NCBI RefSeq assembly: GCF_001375495.1
Contig: NZ_LN831058.1
Coordinates: 516,768-580,767, forward strand
DNA length: 64,000 bases
Direction of reading: 5' to 3'
DNA from: Flaviflexus massiliensis
Lineage (GTDB): Bacteria > Actinomycetota > Actinomycetes > Actinomycetales > Actinomycetaceae
The first letter of the stretch is position 1. Each line of letters starts with the position of its first letter. Of this stretch, positions 49,918-58,762 are shown in pieces. The notes under the pieces are model-generated. The model worked only from the letters and a program-made list of their open reading frames with translations, made no database searches and was not told the DNA's origin. A program made the position numbers and the translations under genes.

Positions 49918-52506
49918 GTGAACCGACGCGCAGCTCTTCTCGTTGACGCCGAAGATCGGTGGATTCGGCGTCCCAGCGACCTTTTTGGTGCCCTCCTGTC
50001 CCTCATCGGGATCGCGGTTGTCCTCACCTTCTCCGTCTATGCTTCAACGACCGCCTACGCGGTCACCGCGGACGTCCGCGAGGTCACGAACGACTTTATT
50101 GCCACCGTTTTTCTCGTCCCCATCAACGTTCTCGAAGGGTTGCTAACATTCTTCGCGCCCCTCGCTGTTCTCGTGGAACTGACGTGGACGAGACGGTGGC
50201 GGGCACTCATCACCTCCGTGGTGGCGATGGTGGTGGCTGGCGGCCTGTCGAACCTGTCCGTCTGGTTCCTGCGCGAATACCTGCCCGACGCTCCGATCAC
50301 CAACACGATTGCGGTGGCCGTCGAGGGGCAGGCGATCGTTCTGCTCGTCCCGTACATGGCAATCATTTCGGCACTCTGCACGGCAGCCGGCACACGCGGC
50401 TCGCTCGTCAGTGTGCGGTGGACCTGGCCACTTCTGTGGGTTGCTCTCGTCCTCTCCATCCTTCAAGGGCAGCAAACCCTACCGGGTGCTCTCTCCATTG
50501 TTCTCATGGGCACCATGGTTGGGCAGCTCGCCCTGTTTCTCATCGGCACGGTTCCCGAGCGAGCAAGCGGACTCAGCCTGGTCCGGCTCCTGCGCAGGGC
50601 GGGAGTGGATGCTGTCGAAATTGTCCGGGTCGATAAGAACATCAACATTGATGATCTCCAGGCTCTCCGTGTCACAACAAATTCCCCGGTCGGATACCTG
50701 GACAGGTTTGGGATCTCCCAGCTCCAGGAACTCATTGACCGCACCTTTGACCCGATCGATATCGTGGACGAGGACTCCAAGTCCGAATCAATCGTGCCCG
50801 AAGCGGTTGTTGATCCGGTCGCGGTCTTCGAGGACTACCAGAGCTTCACCGTCCCCAGGTCGGAAACCATTTCCCGCAACTACGTCCTCATCGACGCCAC
50901 CGGAGTCGCCCACCACGCTTCCGTTCTCGACGGGGACCGACACCTCCTGTCGTGGCTGTCCTCCACCTGGTCCCGGATTAGGCTCCGCATCCAGTACCGT
51001 CGCTCCGACGCCTCCATCTATGACACGGCCGATCAGGTCACGCTCATGACCCTCGCCGCCCAGCACAACGACGTCGTCAGCCCCGACCTTGTTGGTGTTG
51101 CCTCCTCCGATGACTCCGTTGTCATCGTGACAAAGTTGCTGCGAGCCCCGACGTTGGATATGGTACCGGCCGATGAACTCACCGACTACGTTATTGACCA
51201 ACTGTGGGAGATTCTTGCCAACGCCCACGTGGGTGGGCTCGCGCACCGCAACATTCACTCCGGAGCGGTCCTGTTCGACAATGGGGAACTGATTCTCACG
51301 AACTGGCACGACGGCACCATCGCGGCCTCTGAAGTATCCCGGCACGTGGACTTGGCGCAGGGACTGGCGATGCTGACGGGGCTGGTTGGGCCACAGCGGG
51401 CCATCGACTCGTTCGTCCGCAAGTACGGCACCGACCAGCTCATGACCACCGCCCCCGTCATCCAGCGCAGCATTCTTCCCCGCCACACCCTGACCAGCAT
51501 GTCGAAGGAAGATTCGAAGAAGCTGAAGGAAACGATCACGGAAATGGTTCCGCCCACGGAGGGTGCGAGCCAGATCGATGTTCGCCGGTTCTCCCCCAAG
51601 ACCGTCGTTTCCGTCATCATCGCCGTGGTCGCCATCTACATCCTTCTCGGTTCGATCAACTTCGCGGACCTGTGGGAGGCACTCAAGCAGGCCAACCCGG
51701 CCCTCATCCTCGTGGCCTTCGTTGCTGGTTCCCTGCTCACCTACACAGGTGCGGCGCTGCATTTGAAGGCGTACACACCCGAGAAGATCCCCATGGGCGA
51801 AACGGCTCTCGTCCAGGTCGCCGCCTCCATCATCACCCTCGTCGTTCCGGCAGGTATCGGCCCGGCCGCTCTCAACCTTCGCTACCTCAATAAGAAGGGT
51901 GTTCCCACCACCCTCGGTGTCGCAACCGTTTCTCTCGTTCAGATAGCCCAGCTACTCACCACGATCGCGACCCTTATTCTCATTGCGCTCATGACCGGTG
52001 AGATCGGGCGTATCTCGCTTCCGTCCGGGTCGCTCATCGTCACCATCCTCGGCATCATCCTGGCGATCGCGGCACTGTTCCTCATCAAGCCGCTCCGCAC
52101 GTGGGTGCTGGCGAAGATCCGGCCCACGGTCGAGCAAGTGTGGCCCCGCGTCGTCTGGCTCACGACTCACCCGCAAAGAATCGCACTCGGAGTGGCCGGT
52201 TCCCTCCTCCAGTCCATTGGCTTCATCGCGGCCTTTGGCCTGACCCTTGCGGCGTTCGGGTACACGTTGCCGATCATGACGCTGGCGCTCACCTTCCTCA
52301 TCTCCAACACGCTTGGTTCGATAGTGCCGTCCCCCGGTGGTATCGGTCCTGTTGAGGCGGCCCTGACGGGTGGTTTGGCCGTGGCCGGTATCCCCTATTC
52401 AATCGCCCTGTCCACGGCACTCATTTACCGGCTGCTGACGTTCTGGGGCAGGGTGCCGTTCGGCTGGTTCTCGCTCCGCTACCTCCAGCGTAAAGATCTG
52501 GTGTGA
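49918..52506 (+). CDS. YbhN/AglD-type flippase-like protein with internal pseudokinase domain
   Basis: This 862-residue membrane protein falls into three parts: an N-terminal group of about six helices (residues 20-215), a soluble middle (215-545) and a C-terminal LPG_synthase_TM/YbhN-like part of about eight helices (560-860). The middle part resembles a protein kinase C-lobe. The catalytic loop reads HRNIHSGAVLF (about residue 443) instead of HRDxKxxN, and the metal-binding DFG region reads LTNWHDG, so both Asp are missing and phosphorylation is unlikely. The C-terminal GIGPAALNLRYLNKKGV and PSPGGIGPVEAALTGGL are family landmarks. The architecture recalls mycobacterial MurJ/MviN, which also joins a flippase to a pseudokinase. 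It overlaps the following gene. Confidence 0.82.
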   Translation: MNRRAALLVDAEDRWIRRPSDLFGALLSLIGIAVVLTFSVYASTTAYAVTADVREVTNDFIATVFLVPINVLEGLLTFFAPLAVLVELTWTRRWRALITSVVAMVVAGGLSNLSVWFLREYLPDAPITNTIAVAVEGQAIVLLVPYMAIISALCTAAGTRGSLVSVRWTWPLLWVALVLSILQGQQTLPGALSIVLMGTMVGQLALFLIGTVPERASGLSLVRLLRRAGVDAVEIVRVDKNINIDDLQALRVTTNSPVGYLDRFGISQLQELIDRTFDPIDIVDEDSKSESIVPEAVVDPVAVFEDYQSFTVPRSETISRNYVLIDATGVAHHASVLDGDRHLLSWLSSTWSRIRLRIQYRRSDASIYDTADQVTLMTLAAQHNDVVSPDLVGVASSDDSVVIVTKLLRAPTLDMVPADELTDYVIDQLWEILANAHVGGLAHRNIHSGAVLFDNGELILTNWHDGTIAASEVSRHVDLAQGLAMLTGLVGPQRAIDSFVRKYGTDQLMTTAPVIQRSILPRHTLTSMSKEDSKKLKETITEMVPPTEGASQIDVRRFSPKTVVSVIIAVVAIYILLGSINFADLWEALKQANPALILVAFVAGSLLTYTGAALHLKAYTPEKIPMGETALVQVAASIITLVVPAGIGPAALNLRYLNKKGVPTTLGVATVSLVQIAQLLTTIATLILIALMTGEIGRISLPSGSLIVTILGIILAIAALFLIKPLRTWVLAKIRPTVEQVWPRVVWLTTHPQRIALGVAGSLLQSIGFIAAFGLTLAAFGYTLPIMTLALTFLISNTLGSIVPSPGGIGPVEAALTGGLAVAGIPYSIALSTALIYRLLTFWGRVPFGWFSLRYLQRKDLV

Positions 52507-53795
52507 TGGTGGGCCGGCTCCTGCCGGCGGGGTTTAGTGTCCTCGCATTCGCGCTCTATGCCTCCCTGTCGTGGATCATGTGGTCGAACCACATTTCACC
52601 GTCATGGGATCTGGGAATCTTCACTCAGCTGGCGAAAGCGTACGCAGACTTTGATGCCCCGATCGTCAATATCAAGGGCAATGGCTACAATCTGCTAGGC
52701 GACCACTTCCACCCCATCCTTGTCACCCTTGCCCCGTTCTACTGGCTCTTCCCATCCGGGGGCACCCTCCTCATCATCCAGGCGGCCCTGTTCGCGCTGT
52801 CTGCATGGCCGATTGTGAGTCTCGCGGCGGAGAAGCTCAGCACCGCGAGCGCTGTACTCATTGGCTTCTCCTACGTTGCGTCTTGGGGGTTGCTCAATGC
52901 GGTGTGGGCGCAGTTTCACGAGATCGCCTTCGCCGTTCCCCTCCTCGCTTTCGGGCTCGTCTGGTGGGTGCGGGACAGGAAGATTCCAGCCGCAATAGTG
53001 ATCGGTCTGCTCGTGTTCGTCAAGGAGGACCTGGGACTCACGGTGGCAGCTTTCGGCCTCGCCATCTGGCTTCGCAGCCGCACCAGGATCAATCTGAAGT
53101 TCGGAGCCTTCTTTGTGGCGTGGGGGAGCATCTGGTTCCTGCTCTCCACCCTGGTACTCCTGCCCGCCCTCAATCCGCAGGGTCAGTGGGATTACACCTC
53201 GAACGTTTCCCTTGCCGAGCAGGTAGTGATGGGGTGGGACGACAAGATCACGACCCTGATCATCCTGCTTTTCACCGCGGGAGTTATTGGCCTACGCTCG
53301 CCTCTCATCCTTGTCATGGTGCCCACGTTGGGGTGGCGGTTTATTGGTAACGTCGAGTATTACTGGGGCACTGACTTCCACTATTCCGCGGTCCTCATTC
53401 CGATTGCCCTCGTTGCGCTCATTGATGGTGCGAGCGGGCGCTGGCAATTGACTGCCCCGATCATCTCTGCCATCACGACCGCGATCATGATCACCCAAAC
53501 CCAGGTCTCCCTGTTCTGGGACCACGACGGGTACGTGAACGATGCTGACGAGGCGATTGAGATTGCCAGCAGCTACGACGTGGTCGCCACCGACATTTCT
53601 CTCCTCGCCTACCTCGTCCCCGGCACGAATGTGTACTACTACGGGACGATGGGGGATGTTGAACCGGATGCGATTGCGATGAACTGGTGGCGGCTCGGTG
53701 AGGACGTGGAAGGCTGGGCTGAGGACCGCTACGGGGGCGAATGGGTCACCGTGTACAGTCACGAGCGGTGGCAGGTCGTCACCCCCGTCAACTAA
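52503..53795 (+). CDS. DUF2079 polytopic membrane protein (GT-C-like)
   Basis: This 430-residue protein has about ten helices. SPSWDLGIFTQLAKAYADFD early, then GDHFHPILVTLAPFYWLFPS and HEIAFAVPLLAFGLVWW, are hallmarks of DUF2079, a family that looks like GT-C glycosyltransferases of envelope polymer synthesis. The Asp/Glu of the first outside loop (W-D-L-G) may be the catalytic position by analogy; no activity is proven. The start is GTG 52503 or ATG 52506, both overlapping the preceding stop, so it is coupled to the pseudokinase protein. Confidence 0.82.
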   Translation: MMVGRLLPAGFSVLAFALYASLSWIMWSNHISPSWDLGIFTQLAKAYADFDAPIVNIKGNGYNLLGDHFHPILVTLAPFYWLFPSGGTLLIIQAALFALSAWPIVSLAAEKLSTASAVLIGFSYVASWGLLNAVWAQFHEIAFAVPLLAFGLVWWVRDRKIPAAIVIGLLVFVKEDLGLTVAAFGLAIWLRSRTRINLKFGAFFVAWGSIWFLLSTLVLLPALNPQGQWDYTSNVSLAEQVVMGWDDKITTLIILLFTAGVIGLRSPLILVMVPTLGWRFIGNVEYYWGTDFHYSAVLIPIALVALIDGASGRWQLTAPIISAITTAIMITQTQVSLFWDHDGYVNDADEAIEIASSYDVVATDISLLAYLVPGTNVYYYGTMGDVEPDAIAMNWWRLGEDVEGWAEDRYGGEWVTVYSHERWQVVTPVN

Positions 53796-53930
53796 GTACC
53801 CACCAGCAGATCCCTCGACCAACGTTTATCTCACGCAGGTTCTTCCGTCCCCAGGAACAACTGACTGACCTGTTTCACGGGTCATGAACTTTCTGCCCAC
53901 AAATGTGATTTGAGTGGCAAAATAGCAGGT

Positions 53931-55583
53931 ATGAACGAACGCGCAGGTACCCCAGCTCTTCCCGAGGATCTCATCGATGTCGATGAACTGATCTCCGCCT
54001 ACTACAACCAGGAACCGGTAGAACCCGTCGTGTTCGGAACGTCCGGGCATCGCGGTTCCGCCCTCGACGGAGCCTTCAACGAAGGCCACATTGCGGCCAT
54101 TACCGCCGCCATTATCGAATACCGTGCCGAGCTCGGCTACGACGGTGAGCTCTACATCGGCCGCGACACCCACGCCCTGTCCGAACCAGCACAGCGCACC
54201 GCTGTCGAGGTCTTTGCCGCGGCCGGCGTGAACATCCGGATCGATGCTCGCAACCGCTACACCCCCACCCCCGCCCTGTCTCTCGCCGTGCTTCGCGCGA
54301 ACGGAGCAGGCACGGAGGCGGGCGTGCGCGTGGAGGGCCCCGGGCTTGCTGACGGCGTTGTCATCACCCCCTCCCACAATCCGCCGCGCGATGGCGGGTT
54401 TAAGTACAACCCGCCCCACGGCGGCCCCGCCGATTCCGATGCCACCACGAAGATCGCAGCACGTGCGAACGAGCTGCTGAAGGATTGGCGTTCAATTCCT
54501 CGCATGCCCTACGAGGAGGCCCGCGTAGCAAAAACCACCGGCACCCACGACTTCCTCTCCGCCTACGTGGACGACCTGGAAAACGTGATTGACGTGGAAG
54601 CAATCCGCAAGGCCGGAGTCAAGATCGGTGCCGATCCCATGGGTGGTGCGGCCGTCGACTACTGGGCAGCCATCGCCGAACGCTACGGACTGGACCTCAC
54701 TGTCGTGAACCCTGAAGTGGATCCCACCTGGCGATTCATGACCCTCGACTGGGATGGGAAGATCCGCATGGACTGCTCCTCCCCGTACTCCATGGCTAGC
54801 TTGCTGAAGCGCATGGAGGGGGATGCTCCCTACGATATTGCGACCGGTAACGACGCGGACGCTGACCGTCACGGCATTGTGACGCGGGATGGGGGGCTGA
54901 TGAACCCCAACCACTACCTGGCTGTCGCAATCAACTACCTCTTTGAGCACCGCGAAGGCTGGGGCGCCAACACCGCGATCGGTAAGACCCTCGTGTCCTC
55001 CAGCCTCATCGATCTCGTTGCCTCCGGCATCGGCCGCGACCTCATCGAAGTCCCCGTCGGATTCAAGTACTTCGTTCCCGGGCTTCTCGACGGTTCGGTC
55101 GGTTTCGGTGGTGAAGAGTCCGCCGGTGCTTCATTCCTCCGCTTCGATGGCACCGTCTGGACCACGGATAAGGACGGTATTCTCCTCTGCCTCCTCGCAG
55201 CCGAGATCACGGCCGTGACGGGCAAGACACCCTCCCAGCTCCACGCTGACCTTGTCGCGAAGTACGGCTCGTCCGCCTACGCGCGGATCGACGCCCCCGC
55301 TTCGAAGGACCAGAAGGCCAAGCTGAAGAACCTCTCCCCCGAGGACGTGACTGCCACCGAGCTCGCGGGCGAGGAGATCACCAACAAGCTGGTCAACGCC
55401 CCCGGCAACAACGAGCCCATCGGCGGCCTCAAGGTCACGACCGAGAACGCCTGGTTCGCGGCCCGGCCCTCCGGCACGGAAGACGTCTACAAGATCTATG
55501 CCGAATCCTTCCAGGGACCTGAGCATCTCGCCCAAGTCCAGGAAGCCGCCAAGGACGTCGTTGATCGCGCCCTCTCCAGCTAA
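53931..55583 (+). CDS. pgm: Phosphoglucomutase, alpha-D-glucose-phosphate-specific
   Basis: This 550-residue alpha-D-phosphohexomutase interconverts glucose 1- and 6-phosphate, linking glycogen and envelope sugar synthesis to glycolysis. All four active-site loops are present: phosphoserine VVITPSHNPPRDGG, metal loop GNDADADRHG, sugar loop GGEESAGASF and phosphate loop ARPSGTEDVYK. FGTSGHRG near residue 36 is typical. Start ATG 53931 gives the family N terminus (MNERAGTPALP); CAAAAT seven bases before it may be a leaderless -10. A very long terminator follows. Confidence 0.95.
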   Translation: MNERAGTPALPEDLIDVDELISAYYNQEPVEPVVFGTSGHRGSALDGAFNEGHIAAITAAIIEYRAELGYDGELYIGRDTHALSEPAQRTAVEVFAAAGVNIRIDARNRYTPTPALSLAVLRANGAGTEAGVRVEGPGLADGVVITPSHNPPRDGGFKYNPPHGGPADSDATTKIAARANELLKDWRSIPRMPYEEARVAKTTGTHDFLSAYVDDLENVIDVEAIRKAGVKIGADPMGGAAVDYWAAIAERYGLDLTVVNPEVDPTWRFMTLDWDGKIRMDCSSPYSMASLLKRMEGDAPYDIATGNDADADRHGIVTRDGGLMNPNHYLAVAINYLFEHREGWGANTAIGKTLVSSSLIDLVASGIGRDLIEVPVGFKYFVPGLLDGSVGFGGEESAGASFLRFDGTVWTTDKDGILLCLLAAEITAVTGKTPSQLHADLVAKYGSSAYARIDAPASKDQKAKLKNLSPEDVTATELAGEEITNKLVNAPGNNEPIGGLKVTTENAWFAARPSGTEDVYKIYAESFQGPEHLAQVQEAAKDVVDRALSS

Positions 55584-55613
55584 CACCCAACCCGAAGGAA
55601 ACCCTTCGACCAC

Positions 55614-55662
55614 GTGAACAGTCCCCCCGAGAAAGTCATTCTTTCTCGGGGGGACTGTTCAC
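55614..55662. terminator. Bidirectional terminator, 22-bp stem
   Basis: A perfect 22-bp inverted repeat with a five-base loop TCATT, between convergent pgm and the CPBP protease gene; the longest hairpin in the window. Confidence 0.9.
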
Positions 55663-55714
55663 ACTGAAAGTCGTAGCGTTGACGGATTGACGGATTGTTG
55701 CCGCTGCTGGTGCC

Positions 55715-56500
55715 TCACAATTGGAAGACCACAGCCGCTGCGAGTGCACCGCAGGCGTTGAGTGCCCAGTGGAGGCCGATGGGGGCGATGACGGATTCGG
55801 AACGGAGCCGCAGCCACGTGAAGGCCGCACCCGCGAACGAGGTCGCAACCACGGCAAGGCCCACACCCACCCACTGCGCGAGGGTGCCGGAGCCCAGCAT
55901 CGAGGTCAGCCCCTCATTGCCAGCCGTCAGGTTCAATGACGAAGAAACGTGCCAGAGACCGAAGAGGATCGAGCCGGCGATGAGGACGGCTCTGATGCCT
56001 CCGAGCTTCTGCAGACTGGAGTGGAGAATCCCCCGGAAGGCAAGCTCCTCGGGAAGCACGGTTTGGATGGGGATGATGACAAGGGCAGCAAAAACGGCTG
56101 TTCGCGCTGATGCATAGTTCTCGTTGAGGAAGAAGTCTCGAGTGATGGGGAGGAGCACTCCGGCAAGAACCGCTCCTAGCACCACGGCGGCAGCAATCCC
56201 GCCATACTTCAGCCCCTTCTTCAGGGTGCGCCGGGAAATACCAATATCCTGCCACGTGTGGCCACGGGCCTTACCGAGGGCGAGGATGAGGCCAACACCA
56301 ACCGGGACGGTGAAGAACCACATGGATAGCGGCGTGAAGTGCGCAAGAACGTTGAGGGCGGCAAGGAGGCCAATAACGGCGAGGACTGTGAGGATTTCGC
56401 GACTTGGTCGTTCCTTGCCAGAAACCTTGTGGCCTGACGCGATCTCTGTGTCTTCAGACCGGTCGGCCGCGAGTTCTGGTGGGGCTTGTAGGACTGTCAT
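55715..56500 (-). CDS. CPBP-family intramembrane metalloprotease
   Basis: This 261-residue protein has about seven helices and the CPBP (CAAX/Abi) motifs: PEELAFRGILHS (EExxxR, about residue 150), LFGLWHVSSSL (FxxxH) and HWALNACGA (HxxxN). These residues bind a catalytic metal inside the membrane. Some relatives mature or tolerate bacteriocins; no bacteriocin gene is seen here. ATG 56500 is chosen; TAGACT eight bases before it gives an almost leaderless transcript. The in-frame reading from 56578 would start upstream of the promoter. Confidence 0.88.
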   Translation of the reverse strand: MTVLQAPPELAADRSEDTEIASGHKVSGKERPSREILTVLAVIGLLAALNVLAHFTPLSMWFFTVPVGVGLILALGKARGHTWQDIGISRRTLKKGLKYGGIAAAVVLGAVLAGVLLPITRDFFLNENYASARTAVFAALVIIPIQTVLPEELAFRGILHSSLQKLGGIRAVLIAGSILFGLWHVSSSLNLTAGNEGLTSMLGSGTLAQWVGVGLAVVATSFAGAAFTWLRLRSESVIAPIGLHWALNACGALAAAVVFQL

Positions 56501-56725
56501 CGTGAAGCAGTCTAAACACCGCCGGTCCGATGCGTATAGCAAATGGGAGAACTCCCCAGAAATCTCCCCAGGTTGCATTCAGCCTGCACACAGCCCTGAG
56601 CAGGTGCATCATCTCCCCAAGGACAGTTCTAAGAACCCTGGTCGGGCTGTCACGGGCGCACTACTGTGATGTGAAACCACCACACCCAAGCAATCGGCAG
56701 CACTCACGTGTCAAGGAATTATGCA

Positions 56726-57319
56726 ATGAGGGACGTCCACCAGATCGAACTGTTCTACTTCGGTGACACGACCTCACCGCGGCGTTCTCTCACCTCGATG
56801 AGTCATGGCAATCAGTTCCGCACTCGGATCGGGTTCACCACCCCTGACGGCCTGGATGTGGCTGGCAACTTGGAATTGGAGTCGGCTGGCAGCGTCCTGG
56901 AATGGTCGAGTTTCACCTTCCATGGCGATGGCCGCACGGTGACTGCTGAGCGCACATCGGACGGCGTGAATGTTGCGGGCAACTTCATGAGCCTCTCCGG
57001 ACCGGCTCTTCCCGGCTATGCCTGCCTCCTCCTCGTACTCGATCTGGTCGATTCGAATCACGAGCGCATCGACTTCACCTGGCTCACGGAAACCGCCGAC
57101 AATCCCGCAAGACCCGCCTCCCTCCAACTGAAACCGAACGACATGGTCTCATCACCCGTGCGGGGCAACGTTGAGGATTGTCGAAGGGTTGAGCTCACGG
57201 TCAGCGGTGAACGCACCAACACGTACTGGGTGAAGGATGGCGAGGTCATTGCATCCGACTGGGCCCGTACCCAATCGTTTGCCCTGCCACGTGAAGTTGT
57301 CCGCTCACTGTCCCAGTAA
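56726..57319 (+). CDS. Hypothetical protein, unknown function
   Basis: This 197-residue soluble protein has no signal peptide. It has alternating beta-type stretches (FRTRIGFTTPDGLDVAGNLE, WSSFTFHGDGRTVTAERTSD, GYACLLLVLDLVDSN), a polar SSPVRGNVEDCRR loop and a C-terminal TYWVKDGEVIASDWARTQSF. No family is recognised. Start ATG 56726 has AAGGA eight bases upstream, which is better than GTG 56708. Neighbours are unrelated. Confidence 0.6.
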   Translation: MRDVHQIELFYFGDTTSPRRSLTSMSHGNQFRTRIGFTTPDGLDVAGNLELESAGSVLEWSSFTFHGDGRTVTAERTSDGVNVAGNFMSLSGPALPGYACLLLVLDLVDSNHERIDFTWLTETADNPARPASLQLKPNDMVSSPVRGNVEDCRRVELTVSGERTNTYWVKDGEVIASDWARTQSFALPREVVRSLSQ

Positions 57320-57503
57320 ATACGACCCTCACCGCCCCACATTCCCCAAAACTTCATCTCAAGCACCGCTTTCCAAGAAGTGAAGTCACCACGGTGGCGC
57401 TACTGATCCGAGCCAGTCAATAGAGCGTCAGTCCACGAGCAGGTTGAGTCGGCAAGTGGTTCGCAAGGAACTAAAAACGTCACGAGAGACCAGGCGATAC
57501 CCG

Positions 57504-57509
57504 TAGACT
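57504..57509 (+). promoter_or_regulatory. Leaderless -10 element of the App1-family gene
   Basis: TAGACT, seven bases, then ATG 57517. A GAAAGG lies in the spacer, so a short leader with a ribosome site is also possible. Confidence 0.55.
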
Positions 57510-57516
57510 GAAAGGC

Positions 57517-58671
57517 ATGGCGCTCGCAGATTTTGTACGAAAAATCGAAGACTCTGTTAACCGCAGGGGAACCGTTAGGCGTGTGAACGAAGGCTGGCGC
57601 CCCTCGATCATCGGGTTCACCGGCTACGGTTCTGTTTCGTCCCTGCACGTTCTTGCCCGGGCTGTCATGGCCAACCCCAACCAGAAGACCCATGTGCGCT
57701 CAACACGGCTCCCTACGTCCACTCACACGGTTCTGGGTCAGGTGCAGGAAGCATTCGAGAATGCGCAAAAGATCTCGGAAAACGCGCAGCGCGGGTGGCG
57801 GCAGTTCTTCACCACCCAGGTGGGTTACCTGCCCGTCACGGTCCGTGCCGGCAACAAGGTCATCAACACCAAGACCGACCGCTCAGGCTACATCGATGTC
57901 CTGGTTCTGGACCACGGCTTGGAGCCGGGCTGGCACGAAGTTGAGATTGAGGCCGCTGCCGCCGTACCCATTCGCGCCAAGGTTCTCATTGTTCGTCCCG
58001 AAGCCACGCGCGGGCTGATCTCCGATATTGATGACACGGTCATGGTCACCTGGCTCCCGCGCGCGGTCCTAGCCGCATGGAATTCCTGGGTGCGGCACAC
58101 CAATACGCGTAAGCCCGTGCCTGGCATGGCCGAGTTCTATGACAAGCTGCTCGAGGACAGCCCCGATGCGCCCGTCTTCTACCTGTCCACCGGTGCCTGG
58201 AATACGCTACCCACACTCGAGATTTTCTTGACCTTGAATGGTTTCCCCGTGGGACCACTTCTTCTCACCGACTGGGGGCCCACCCCCACGTCCGTCTTCC
58301 GTTCCGGGCAGGAGCACAAGAAGACTCAGCTCCGTAACCTCATCATCACGTTCCCGGAAATCGAATGGTATCTGGTTGGCGACGATGGTCAGCACGATCC
58401 CATCATCTTCGATGAGCTCGCTCGCGAGCATCCCCGGTACATTGCCGGAATCGCGATCCGGCAACTCAACCCCGTTGAGCAGGTCCTCTCCCACGGCATG
58501 ACCGAGGCTATTGAGGACCGCAGGCCAAGCGATGACGAGGCGCTCCACGGCGTCAAGGTGATCTACGGCCAGGACGGCTACGAGCTTATGGCCGCCCTGC
58601 AAAACTCCCGCATGAACTCATCTTTAAGAACGGACCAGGAAAAACAGGACCTTGATCGCCCCAACAACTAA
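57517..58671 (+). CDS. App1-family phosphatase (DUF2183)
   Basis: This 384-residue protein has a DUF2183 core. The HAD-like nucleophile motif GLISDIDDTVMVTW (about residue 170) carries the DxDxT signature, PVPGMAEFYDKLL and VFYLSTGAWNTLP follow, and the third motif WYLVGDDGQHDPIIF (about residue 290) supplies metal-binding Asp. App1 in yeast is a phosphatidate phosphatase; bacterial members may act on phospholipids, but their substrate is unproven. The N-terminal 130 residues have a beta-rich domain (YLPVTVRAGNKVINTKTDRS). Confidence 0.88.
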   Translation: MALADFVRKIEDSVNRRGTVRRVNEGWRPSIIGFTGYGSVSSLHVLARAVMANPNQKTHVRSTRLPTSTHTVLGQVQEAFENAQKISENAQRGWRQFFTTQVGYLPVTVRAGNKVINTKTDRSGYIDVLVLDHGLEPGWHEVEIEAAAAVPIRAKVLIVRPEATRGLISDIDDTVMVTWLPRAVLAAWNSWVRHTNTRKPVPGMAEFYDKLLEDSPDAPVFYLSTGAWNTLPTLEIFLTLNGFPVGPLLLTDWGPTPTSVFRSGQEHKKTQLRNLIITFPEIEWYLVGDDGQHDPIIFDELAREHPRYIAGIAIRQLNPVEQVLSHGMTEAIEDRRPSDDEALHGVKVIYGQDGYELMAALQNSRMNSSLRTDQEKQDLDRPNN

Positions 58672-58686
58672 GGCTTGAGGGAATGG

Positions 58687-58730
58687 TGATGGGGCGCAGG
58701 TTGAGCCCCTGTTCTTCCCGCGCCCCATCA
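58687..58730. terminator. Bidirectional terminator
   Basis: An 11-bp stem TGATGGGGCGC / GCGCCCCATCA with a longer loop, between the convergent App1 and ADP-ribosylglycohydrolase genes. Confidence 0.7.
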
Positions 58731-58762
58731 GCGTTCAGGTTGTGCGTTGAACCGGTGGCCCG

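Noticed and set aside
50788-51762. 324-codon minus-strand frame inside the YbhN-type gene
   Set aside because: Antisense shadow with Gly/Asp/Arg bias and no ribosome site; the plus-strand reading is the real gene.
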